From NCBI GenBank assembly GCA_046154695.1, contig JBJXFI010000189.1, forward strand, positions 1 through 5,717: a stretch of DNA of 5,717 nt, in the 5' to 3' direction. The notes below the pieces were generated by a model. It was not told where the DNA came from, ran no database searches, and saw only the letters and a list, made by a program, of their open reading frames with translations. Made by a program: the position numbers and the translations under genes. The DNA comes from DALYLB01 sp046154695 (GTDB lineage Bacteria > Acidobacteriota > Blastocatellia > RBC074). The first letter of the stretch is position 1; every line of letters begins with the position of its first letter. Positions 1 to 5,717 of this stretch are shown piece by piece.

Positions 1-4
1 GTTC

Positions 5-18
5 TGATAACGATACCA
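5..18. promoter_or_regulatory. Putative LacI-family operator O1 (imperfect palindrome)
   Basis: The site reads TGATAACGATACCA and matches the perfect palindrome at 1157-1170 at 12 of 14 positions; over the wider alignment 3-21 versus 1155-1173 it matches at 16 of 19. The central CG step is the one into which LacI-family hinge helices insert their leucine. It ends only 6 bases before the repressor start codon, so a bound repressor would block its own promoter or initiation. Autoregulation is inferred from sequence likeness and position. The window begins 4 bases before the site, so nothing upstream can be judged. Confidence 0.6.
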
Positions 19-24
19 CATTCT

Positions 25-1122
25 ATGGCGACAAAGCGGGGAAAACGAGGGAAGGCGGAAGCGGGGAAGCATCCGACGGTGGTGGACATCGCGGCGCGCG
101 CCGGGGTGGCGCCGATGACGGTCTCGCGGGTGATCAACGAGAGCGGGTATGCGAGCGAGGCGATGCGCGAGAAGGTGAAGCGGGCGGTGAAGGAGCTGAA
201 CTACCATCCGAACGGGCTGGCGCGAAGCTTGAAGCGGCAGAGCACGCAGGTGGTGGGAATTTTGCTGCCGGACATCGTCAATCCCTTTTCGGCGGAGCTG
301 GTGCGGGGGATTCAGGAGGTGCTGCTTTCGCGGGGGTATGCCTCGTTCATCTGCACGAGCGAGCGGAGCATCGAGCGGGAGCAGGCGGGGTTGCGGGCGT
401 TGTTCGACCACCGGGTGGACGGGATCATCGTTGCGACAAGAGAGACGCCGAACGGAAATGAGTGGCTGCGGTCGCTGGTGGATCGCAACCTGCCGGTCGC
501 CGTGGTCGGGCGGGATTTCGAGCATCCGCGTGTCGATCGCGTGACGGCCGATCATGAGAAGGGCGGCTATGAGGCCACGAAGCACCTGATCGCGGGCGGG
601 CACAAGCGCGTGGCGTTTGTGGGCGTCTCGCTGCAGAGTGGCGCGGGATTGCGGCGGTTTCAGGGCTATCTCGCCGCGCTGCGCGACCATCGCCTCCCGG
701 TCGAGGAGGCATGGATCGTCGGGCCCGATTCGCTCTCGGGCCCCGGCTTTTCGACCCAGGACGACGGATACCAGGGCATGAAACGCCTGCTCGCGCTGCG
801 CAAACCGCCCACGGCCGTCTTCGCCCGCAATGATTTCACGGCCATCGGCGCGATGTGCGCCCTGCGCGACCATGGGCTCTCTGTTCCCGATAATGTCTCC
901 ATCGTCGGCTTCGACAACGTCTCCCTGGCGGCCTATACCTGGCCGCCGCTGACGACCATCGATCAGCCGACCGTGGAACAGGGCCGCCAGGCCGCTTCGC
1001 TCCTCCTCGAACGCATCGAGGACCGGCGCGACGGCCGCTCTCGCGATCGAATTGAGATCAATCTCAATTGCCATCTCATTATTCGTCAGTCCACCGGACA
1101 CCGAAAAGCGGGCCGCCGCTGA
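25..1122 (+). CDS. LacI family transcriptional regulator
   Basis: This 365-residue protein is a full-length sugar-responsive repressor of the LacI/GalR family. An N-terminal helix-turn-helix lies at about residues 18-38 (TVVDIAARAGVAPMTVSRVI), with P30-M31 at the positions of the operator-reading Tyr17-Gln18 of E. coli LacI. The hinge helix (NGLARSLKRQ, 63-72) has L69 where the family inserts leucine into the central CpG of the operator. The periplasmic-binding-protein-like effector domain follows, with VVGILLPDIVNPF (76-88) and the C-terminal signatures RNDFTAIGA, VSIVGFDNV and PPLTTIDQP. A basic tail (HRKAGRR) ends it. The effector cannot be read from sequence; the adjacent ExuT-like transporter suggests a sugar acid or derivative. 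No Shine-Dalgarno precedes the ATG at 25, so translation may be leaderless, or start at the in-frame GTG at 79, although that would leave almost nothing before the helix-turn-helix. Codon style shifts from GGG/CGG-rich to GGC/CGC-rich at about 540-660. Confidence 0.95.
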   Translation: MATKRGKRGKAEAGKHPTVVDIAARAGVAPMTVSRVINESGYASEAMREKVKRAVKELNYHPNGLARSLKRQSTQVVGILLPDIVNPFSAELVRGIQEVLLSRGYASFICTSERSIEREQAGLRALFDHRVDGIIVATRETPNGNEWLRSLVDRNLPVAVVGRDFEHPRVDRVTADHEKGGYEATKHLIAGGHKRVAFVGVSLQSGAGLRRFQGYLAALRDHRLPVEEAWIVGPDSLSGPGFSTQDDGYQGMKRLLALRKPPTAVFARNDFTAIGAMCALRDHGLSVPDNVSIVGFDNVSLAAYTWPPLTTIDQPTVEQGRQAASLLLERIEDRRDGRSRDRIEINLNCHLIIRQSTGHRKAGRR

Positions 1123-1151
1123 TCGCCGGATGAAGGGGCCATCTTTCGCGG

Positions 1152-1180
1152 TTGTCTGATAACGTTATCACGTATTTGAA
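1152..1180 (+). promoter_or_regulatory. Possible sigma70-type promoter of the transporter-dehydrogenase operon
   Basis: TTGTCT (1152-1157) could be a -35 box and TTTGAA (1175-1180) a weak -10 box, 17 bases apart, with the operator palindrome almost filling the spacer. That arrangement would give clean repression by steric block. The -10 box is poor against TATAAT and an alternative, TATTTG at 1173-1178, has a spacing of only 15. This is a tentative call made mainly because the gap must contain a promoter if the operator is functional. Confidence 0.3.
1157..1170. promoter_or_regulatory. LacI-family operator O2 (perfect 14-bp palindrome)
   Basis: TGATAACGTTATCA is identical to its own reverse complement, 14 bases with a central CG, the standard form of a LacI-family binding site. 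It lies 34 bases after the repressor stop codon and 55 bases before the transporter start, the usual place for a local repressor to act. The left half, with two extra bases (TCTGATAACG), recurs exactly at 3-12 in front of the repressor gene. The match to this particular repressor is inferred from position and the two-site pattern. Confidence 0.8.
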
Positions 1181-1185
1181 GCTCC

Positions 1186-1199
1186 GCCCGCAGGCGGGC
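1186..1199 (+). other. GC-rich hairpin in the transporter leader
   Basis: GCCCGC and GCGGGC are perfect complements separated by AG, giving in practice a 5-bp stem with a 4-base loop in the mRNA leader. A direct repeat GCTCCG (1181-1186 and 1198-1203) brackets it. It sits between the operator and the Shine-Dalgarno and lacks a following T-run, so it is not an intrinsic terminator. It could stabilise the 5' end of the mRNA, or belong to a small dispersed palindrome family; neither can be tested here. Confidence 0.4.
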
Positions 1200-1213
1200 T
1201 CCGATCAATTTCC

Positions 1214-1219
1214 AAGGAG
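1214..1219 (+). promoter_or_regulatory. Ribosome binding site of the ExuT-like transporter
   Basis: AAGGAG lies 6 bases before the ATG at 1226, a strong Shine-Dalgarno at good spacing. It decides this start over the GTG at 1222, which is in another frame. Confidence 0.85.
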
Positions 1220-1225
1220 AAGTGG

Positions 1226-2500
1226 ATGCGGCATTTGCGGTGGTGGATCATCGGGATGGTGTTTCTGGCGACGTTGATCAACTACATCGACCGGTTGACG
1301 GTGTCGGTGCTGGCGCCGGTGATCACGCGGGAGTTGGACCTGTCGAATCTGGAGTACGCGAGCTTGGGGACGTGGTTTTTGCTGGCGTACACGATCAGCC
1401 AGGGGGTATCGGGTCGGATGTACGACCGGGTGGGGACGCGTCGGGGGTTCACGATCTCGGTGCTGGTGTGGTCGGTGGCGGCGATGCTGCATGCGATGGC
1501 GCGGGGGCTGTCGAGTTTGAGTTTCTTTCGGTTTCTGCTTGGGCTGGGGGAGGCGGGGAACTGGCCGGGAGCGGCGAAGGCGGTGGCGGAGTGGTTTCCG
1601 ATTCGGGAGCGGGCGTTTGCGATGGCGATCTTCAACAGCGGGGCGGCGATCGGATCGATTGTGGCGCCACCGGTGATTGTGCTTTTGCAGGTAAACTTTG
1701 GATGGCAGGCGACCTTTCTCGTGACGGGGACGCTGGGATTTCTGTGGCTGGCGTTGTGGCTGTTGATCTATCAGCCGCCGGGGCAGCATCGATGGCTGAC
1801 GCCGGAGGAGCGGCGGTTGATCGAGGAGGGGCAGGTTGGGCAAGGCGCGGTGGAAGCTGAAGGAGCCGCGCCGGTTCGATGGCGGGATCTGCTGGGGCAC
1901 CGGCAGGTGTGGGGGATCTTGCTGGGGCGGTTGCTGGTCGATCCGGTGTGGTGGCTCTACATCACATGGCTGCCGCTCTATTTGAATCGTGTGCATGGAT
2001 TCGATCTGAAGAAGATCGGGCTTTTCGCGTGGGTGCCGTTTGTGGCGGCGGACGCGGGGAGCCTGCTCGGCGGGTATGCGTCGGGCGCGTTGATCAAGCG
2101 TGGATGGACGGTGACTCGGGCGCGCAGGGCGACGATTCTTTTCGGGACGCTGCTGATGCCGGCGGGCATTCTGGCGGCGCGAGTGAGCGATCCGATGGTT
2201 GCGCTGGCGCTGATCGGGCTGGTGCTGTTCGGGTTTCAGTTCTGGATCAACAATGTGCAGACGCTGCCCTCCGACTATTTCCCGGACCGCGCGGTGGCGT
2301 CGGTGGCGGGGCTGGGGGGCGTGGGCGCGGGGATCGGCAGCATGATCTTCATTCTTGCGACCGGGTGGGTGGTCGATCACTTCGGCTACACACCGATTTT
2401 GACGGTGGCGGGACTGCTGCCTCCGGTGGGGACGCTGGTTTTACTGGGGTTGGCAGGGACGATTCAACCTGTTCGCTTAGCGGTTGCAAACAAATCATAA
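1226..2500 (+). CDS. MFS transporter, anion:cation symporter family, ExuT-like (sugar acid uptake)
   Basis: This 424-residue inner-membrane protein belongs to the major facilitator superfamily, and its hydrophobic segments fit the usual 12 helices. Helix 1 carries NYIDR (19-23), typical of the anion:cation symporter branch. The helix 2-3 loop has the MFS motif GRMYDRVGTRR (63-73), and helix 4 has RFLLGLGEAGNWPGA (102-116) followed by EWFP and ERA. The second half has RQVWGILLGRLLVDPVWW (226-243) and FAWVPFVAADAGSLLGG (from 267), which align in pattern with the corresponding part of E. coli ExuT as I recall it. ExuT family members import galacturonate and glucuronate by proton symport; related branches take up glucarate, galactonate or tartrate, so the exact substrate is open. 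The dehydrogenase starts 12 bases downstream and is probably co-transcribed. Glycine is encoded almost always by GGG or GGA and arginine by CGG, unlike the downstream genes. The last dozen codons already depart from this style. Confidence 0.93.
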   Translation: MRHLRWWIIGMVFLATLINYIDRLTVSVLAPVITRELDLSNLEYASLGTWFLLAYTISQGVSGRMYDRVGTRRGFTISVLVWSVAAMLHAMARGLSSLSFFRFLLGLGEAGNWPGAAKAVAEWFPIRERAFAMAIFNSGAAIGSIVAPPVIVLLQVNFGWQATFLVTGTLGFLWLALWLLIYQPPGQHRWLTPEERRLIEEGQVGQGAVEAEGAAPVRWRDLLGHRQVWGILLGRLLVDPVWWLYITWLPLYLNRVHGFDLKKIGLFAWVPFVAADAGSLLGGYASGALIKRGWTVTRARRATILFGTLLMPAGILAARVSDPMVALALIGLVLFGFQFWINNVQTLPSDYFPDRAVASVAGLGGVGAGIGSMIFILATGWVVDHFGYTPILTVAGLLPPVGTLVLLGLAGTIQPVRLAVANKS

Positions 2501-2501
2501 C

Positions 2502-2508
2502 AAGAGGG
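2502..2508 (+). promoter_or_regulatory. Ribosome binding site of the short-chain dehydrogenase
   Basis: AAGAGGG lies 4 bases before the ATG at 2513, immediately after the transporter stop codon. It supports this start and translation from a shared mRNA. Confidence 0.65.
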
Positions 2509-2512
2509 CAAG

Positions 2513-3280
2513 ATGGAAAATTTAACTGATCTGACAGGCAAGGTCGCGCTCGTGACGGGCGCGGGTTCGGGCATTGGGCGCGCTACGGCGGTGACGCTGG
2601 CATCGCAGGGCGCGGCGGTCGCGTTGAATTATCACCGCAACGAAGCGGGTGCGGCGGCGGCGCAACAGGAAATCGTTGCGGCAGGCGGACGCGCGATCAT
2701 CGTGCAAGCCGACGTGACCAAAGCGGTGGAGGTACGTGCGCTGGTCGAACGCACCGTGACCGAATTCGGCCCCATTGACATTCTGGTCAACAACGCCGGT
2801 TCACTGGTCGAACGGCTGCGGTTGCTGGAACTGACGGAAGAGCGCTGGGATGACGTCATCAATCTGAATTTGAAAAGCGCGTTCCTCTGCGCACAAGCCG
2901 TCGCCGCCGCGATGATGGAGCGCAAGACGGGAGCAATCATCAATGTGACTTCGATTGCCGGCCGCAACGGCGGCGCGCTCGGTTCGATTCATTATTCGAC
3001 CGCGAAAGGCGCGATGATTACACTCACCAAAGGTTTGGCGAAAGAGCTTGCGCCGTTCGGCATTCGCGTCAATGCGGTTTCGCCGGGCGTGATCGCGACG
3101 CCGTTTCACGAACAGTTTTCGACGCCTGAAGCGATGAAAAATTATGCCGCCGCAATTCCGCTCGGACGGGTTGGTCAACCGATTGAGGTCGCACAAACCA
3201 TCGCGTATCTGGCCTCGAATGCCGCGAGTTTTCTCTGCGGCGAAACCATCGAAATCAACGGTGGCATGCTGATGGAATAA
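2513..3280 (+). CDS. SDR family NAD(P)-dependent oxidoreductase
   Basis: A 255-residue classical short-chain dehydrogenase/reductase of normal length, cytosolic and expected to be a tetramer like its family. The Rossmann nucleotide-binding motif TGAGSGIG is at residues 15-22, the D67-V68 pair contacts the adenine, NNAG is at 93-96, and the catalytic tetrad reads N119, S147, Y161 and K165 (YxxxK). The C-terminal region has RVNAVSPGVIATPF and ends in a typical EINGG segment. The end of strand 2 (NYHRN, 39-43) has no acidic residue and has nearby basic ones, which leans towards NADP(H). Close relatives include FabG-type ketoreductases, glucose and gluconate 5-dehydrogenases, and KduD, and sequence alone does not separate them. 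Being 12 bases behind an ExuT-like gene makes a sugar-acid dehydrogenase the best guess, not fatty-acid synthesis. Its glycine codons are 14 GGC, 7 GGT, 3 GGA and 1 GGG, sharply different from the transporter. Confidence 0.93.
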   Translation: MENLTDLTGKVALVTGAGSGIGRATAVTLASQGAAVALNYHRNEAGAAAAQQEIVAAGGRAIIVQADVTKAVEVRALVERTVTEFGPIDILVNNAGSLVERLRLLELTEERWDDVINLNLKSAFLCAQAVAAAMMERKTGAIINVTSIAGRNGGALGSIHYSTAKGAMITLTKGLAKELAPFGIRVNAVSPGVIATPFHEQFSTPEAMKNYAAAIPLGRVGQPIEVAQTIAYLASNAASFLCGETIEINGGMLME

Positions 3281-3312
3281 CTTACTCGGGAATGATTAGA
3301 AATAACCGCGCC

Positions 3313-3426
3313 TTTTCACCGAAGCGACGCAGAGGCCTCGCAGAGGAAACGCGGAGAAAGAGGCAGCGAAGTTGCTTTTGTCCGCTGCGCCAACTCTGCG
3401 TAATCTCTGCGCCTCCGCGGTGAAAA
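3313..3426. repeat. Imperfect inverted-repeat element built of CGCAGAG units (REP/MITE-like)
   Basis: The 114-bp element starts with TTTTCACCG and ends with CGGTGAAAA (ending at 3426), exact complements. Its left arm carries CGCAGAG at 3328 and 3339 and CGCGGAG at 3350, 11 bases apart; the right arm carries the complements CTCTGCG at 3394 and 3405 and CTCCGCG at 3413. The arms can fold into a long imperfect stem. Non-coding palindromes with this kind of wording recur in many environmental bacteria and give rise to spurious small proteins containing strings such as FTAEAQR, and here too both strands give short open frames that I treat as artefacts. It holds no transposase, so if mobile it would depend on one elsewhere. 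It lies between the dehydrogenase stop and the receptor and may end or buffer transcription; no other terminator is visible in 3281-3565. Confidence 0.75.
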
Positions 3427-3519
3427 ATAATCTGGCAGGTTTATTTCCAAGAAAATCCTTACTGATCGCAGCAAAGCTGGGAACACTTGAGCCTGATTCA
3501 CTTTTCACTTTTGGAACGG

Positions 3520-3535
3520 GGGGTTGTCCAACCCC
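3520..3535 (+). other. Small hairpin upstream of the receptor gene
   Basis: GGGGTTG and CAACCCC are perfect complements separated by TC, a compact stem 16 bases before the receptor Shine-Dalgarno. A tandem CACTTTT (3499-3505 and 3506-3512) lies just before it. There is no T-run after it, so it is not a clear intrinsic terminator. It could shape the 5' leader of the receptor mRNA or be a short dispersed palindrome. No confident promoter for the receptor could be picked in this stretch. Confidence 0.45.
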
Positions 3536-3551
3536 GGTCCGAATTCTTATT

Positions 3552-3557
3552 GGAGGT
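3552..3557 (+). promoter_or_regulatory. Ribosome binding site of the TonB-dependent receptor
   Basis: GGAGGT lies 8 bases before the ATG at 3566, a near-ideal Shine-Dalgarno. It fixes the start of the receptor, whose first codons encode a credible signal peptide. Confidence 0.88.
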
Positions 3558-3565
3558 CGAAAATT

Positions 3566-5717
3566 ATGCTAAGCAAAGGAAAATTTAGTTGGCAGAAGTT
3601 CTCGTTAGCGCTCCTCGCCTTGCTGCTCGCCTTGCCGCTGGCAGCCGCCGCGCAAATCACGACCGCCACGCTGGTCGGCACGATCACCGATGCCAGCGGA
3701 GCGCTGGTTTCCGGCGCACAGGTCACCGCGCGCAACGTGGACACCGGACTCACCCGCACCGTGACCACCAGCGAGGAAGGCGCGTATCGGATTGAATTTC
3801 TTCCGGTCGGCAATTATGAGCTGGAGATTACCGCTACCGGCTTAAAGAAAACCACGCAGACAGGCCTCGTGCTGCAAGTCAACGACACCGCGCGCGTTGA
3901 TATTGCGCTCACCGTAGGTTCGGTCAGCGACACCGTGACGATCACCGAAGCCGCGCCCGCGATCAATACCAGCTCGGCTGAGATTGGGCGCACAATTCAA
4001 TCTGACGAGATCACCAACCTGCCGCTGGTTGAGCGCAACGTTTACGCCTTGCTCGACCTGACGCCCGGCGTGCAATCCAATAACAACGGCGTCGCGGCGG
4101 CTTCGACCGGAACCAACTCGCTCATCCTCGGCTTTCCCGAACAGCGCACGCTGATTAACGGCGGCACAGATGGCGGAACCGGCTCAGTGAATTATTTTCT
4201 CGACGGCGGCAGCAACATGACGAACCTGCGCAATACGGGCAACGTCTTGCCGAACCCCGATGCCATTCAGGAATTCCGCGTGCAGACCAACAGCTACAAC
4301 GCCGAGTTTGGTCGTTTTGCCAACGGCATCATCAACGTTCTGACCAAGTCGGGCACGAATCGGTTTCGCGGCTCGCTGTTTGAATTTGTGCGCAATACCG
4401 TCTTCAACGCGAATGATTACGCCTCGTTGCTGGAACGTTCGCCGTTTCGCCGCAATCAGTTCGGCGGCGTGCTGGGCGGCCCGATCAAACGCGACAAGAC
4501 GTTTTTCTTTGCTTCTTATTCAGGCTTGCGCCAAACCACCAGCACCTTTCTCAACAACGCCATCGTGCCGACTGCGTTGGAGCGCATAGGCGACTTTACC
4601 GCTTCGGGGACGAGACCCACCGATCCTGCGACGAACGCGACGTTTGCTTGCAACGGCGTCGTCGGCGTCATCTGTCCGAACCGGATTGACCCGGTCGCGG
4701 CGCGTATCATCAAAGATTACATTCCCCTCTCCAACATTGCGGGCAGCAGCCGTTGGCAGGGCAATGTTCCCAGTCCGTTCAATACGGATGAATATCTGGG
4801 AAAAGTTGATCATCAACTCAACGAAGCCCATCGCATGACGTTTAATTACTTCACGACGGCGGGAACCAATCAGGTGCGGGCGGGCGGCGGCAACCTGCCG
4901 TGGGCGACGCAGCAATTCAAATGGCGGCAACATAACGTCAATCTCAGCGACGTGTGGATCATCAGCCCCAGCAAGATCAATCAGGCCTGGCTCACGTACA
5001 CGCGCAATTTCGGCGGCCGCTTGAATCTACCCGCGACTTCGCTGGGCGATCTGGGTTCATCGTTTGCGATTCAGGGTGCTCCGTCGTTGCCGCAAATCGC
5101 GGTGGCGGGTTTCTTCACGCTGTCGAACGCTATCGGCGGGCCGGTGGCGGGAACGAATTTCTATTCGATCCGCGACGTCTTCAGTTGGAATCGTGGCAAC
5201 CACTCGATCAAGTTGGGCGGCGAGCTTTCGCTCAACAAAGACATTCAACAAACGCTGCTGAATAACTACGGCGTGTTCACCTTCAACAACGGCACGACCC
5301 GGAATGCGCTGGCTGACTTCCTGCTCGGCATTCCCAGCGCGGTTACACAGGATGCGCCCGTGACGGGTTTGACGAATACGTGGTACACGGCGTTTTTTGC
5401 GCAGGACGATTTCCGCGTTCATTCGCGCCTGACGCTCAATCTGGGCGTGCGCTATGACATCCAAACGCCGCCAACCGATCCGCTCAATCGCTTTGTGAAC
5501 TACGTGCCGGGTCGCAAGTCCGCGGTGAATGCGATTGCGCCGACGGGCTTGTTGTTTTTCGGCGACGAAGGCGTAGAGCGCGGCGGCATCCCGGTCAGTT
5601 ACAAACACGTTTCGCCGCGCATCGGTTTTGCGTGGGATCCGTTCGGCAACGGCAAGACTTCGCTGCGCGGCGGCTTCGGCATTTTTTACGGCAGCATTTC
5701 GGGCAACGAATGGAACA
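3566..5717 (+). CDS. TonB-dependent receptor, Oar-like, with carboxypeptidase-regulatory-like domain (3' partial)
   Basis: The open frame runs 717 codons to the window edge without a stop. Residues 1-29 form a Sec signal peptide: basic start (K4, K6, K11), a leucine/alanine core, and a probable cut after AAAA before Q30. Residues about 33-118 form a carboxypeptidase-regulatory-like beta domain (LVGTITDASGALVSGAQVTA, GAYRIEFLPVGNYELEI). DTVTITEA at 122-129 resembles the TonB box of SusC-like receptors. The plug follows (LPLVERNVYALLDLTPGV, 152-169; NYFLDGG, 209-215; AIQEFRVQTNSYNAEFGR, 233-250). The barrel begins with NVLTKSGTNRFRGSLFEF and carries NQFGGVLGGPIKRDKTFFF from 297, ADFLLGIPS from 583 and GVRYD from 627. 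It sits in the outer membrane and imports a ligand using TonB-ExbBD energy. Acidobacterial relatives are about 1,000 to 1,150 residues, so roughly a third is missing. Two close cysteines (FACNGVVGVICPN) may form a loop disulfide. The ligand is unknown; the sugar-acid neighbours hint at plant or algal polysaccharide fragments. Confidence 0.93.
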   Translation, partial: MLSKGKFSWQKFSLALLALLLALPLAAAAQITTATLVGTITDASGALVSGAQVTARNVDTGLTRTVTTSEEGAYRIEFLPVGNYELEITATGLKKTTQTGLVLQVNDTARVDIALTVGSVSDTVTITEAAPAINTSSAEIGRTIQSDEITNLPLVERNVYALLDLTPGVQSNNNGVAAASTGTNSLILGFPEQRTLINGGTDGGTGSVNYFLDGGSNMTNLRNTGNVLPNPDAIQEFRVQTNSYNAEFGRFANGIINVLTKSGTNRFRGSLFEFVRNTVFNANDYASLLERSPFRRNQFGGVLGGPIKRDKTFFFASYSGLRQTTSTFLNNAIVPTALERIGDFTASGTRPTDPATNATFACNGVVGVICPNRIDPVAARIIKDYIPLSNIAGSSRWQGNVPSPFNTDEYLGKVDHQLNEAHRMTFNYFTTAGTNQVRAGGGNLPWATQQFKWRQHNVNLSDVWIISPSKINQAWLTYTRNFGGRLNLPATSLGDLGSSFAIQGAPSLPQIAVAGFFTLSNAIGGPVAGTNFYSIRDVFSWNRGNHSIKLGGELSLNKDIQQTLLNNYGVFTFNNGTTRNALADFLLGIPSAVTQDAPVTGLTNTWYTAFFAQDDFRVHSRLTLNLGVRYDIQTPPTDPLNRFVNYVPGRKSAVNAIAPTGLLFFGDEGVERGGIPVSYKHVSPRIGFAWDPFGNGKTSLRGGFGIFYGSISGNEWN

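Noticed and set aside
1123..1225. Intrinsic terminator after the repressor gene
   Set aside because: The only clear stem (1186-1199) has no following T-run and lies just before the next ribosome site, so it does not fit a terminator.
1222..1860. Plus-strand 212-codon frame starting at GTG 1222
   Set aside because: It overlaps the transporter in another frame, gives a glycine/alanine/aspartate-rich nonsense protein, and exists because G-rich codons suppress stops.
1205..2380. 391-codon open frame on the minus strand opposite the transporter
   Set aside because: Its translation is a low-complexity run rich in R, H, P and Q, typical of the antisense of a GC-rich gene. The + strand frame has clear MFS motifs and a strong ribosome site.
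1879..2529. Plus-strand 216-codon frame within the transporter gene
   Set aside because: It is a frame shadow of the transporter with no recognisable domain. The transporter frame is unbroken, so this is not evidence of a frameshift.
3328..3419. Possible CRISPR-like array from regularly spaced CGCAGAG words
   Set aside because: The units are only 7 bases, are spaced 8-11 bases apart, and are inverted in the second arm, so there are no true repeats and spacers. It is a palindrome, not an array.
3296..3572. Small open frames on both strands across the gap between dehydrogenase and receptor
   Set aside because: They are translations of the inverted repeat (FTAEAQR-like strings), without ribosome sites or domains.

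Overview
The window looks like chromosomal DNA of a high-GC, Gram-negative soil or sediment bacterium, most likely an Acidobacteriota member or a relative. The best clue is the last gene, an outer-membrane TonB-dependent receptor of the Oar-like type (signal peptide, carboxypeptidase-regulatory-like domain, plug, barrel), a family greatly expanded in Acidobacteriota. This placement is an inference from protein style, not from a marker gene. All four genes are on the + strand.

Layout. Positions 1-24 hold the end of an upstream region with an imperfect operator-like palindrome. Positions 25-1122 encode a LacI-family repressor. The 103-base gap that follows holds a perfect 14-bp palindrome with the central CG step typical of LacI-family operators, then a GC-rich hairpin and a strong Shine-Dalgarno. 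Positions 1226-2500 encode an ExuT-like major facilitator transporter, and 12 bases later 2513-3280 encodes a short-chain dehydrogenase/reductase. The 285-base gap 3281-3565 carries a 114-bp imperfect inverted repeat made of CGCAGAG-like units, a small GC hairpin and a strong Shine-Dalgarno. Positions 3566-5717 are the N-terminal 717 codons of the TonB-dependent receptor, which runs off the window.

Working model (inference). The repressor senses a sugar acid or its breakdown product and controls itself and the transporter-dehydrogenase pair through two related operators (16 of 19 positions identical). The transporter would bring a hexuronate or aldonate across the inner membrane, and the dehydrogenase would interconvert a keto and a hydroxyl group in its catabolism. 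The receptor could supply an oligosaccharide or other large substrate across the outer membrane, but no copy of the operator is visible upstream of it, so its link to the cluster rests on proximity only.

The main oddities are a sharp change in codon style between the transporter (glycine mostly GGG) and the dehydrogenase (glycine mostly GGC/GGT), a similar style change inside the repressor gene, and the inverted-repeat element. I found no clear evidence of a wholly new system; the window is best read as a sugar-acid uptake cluster with a mosaic composition.
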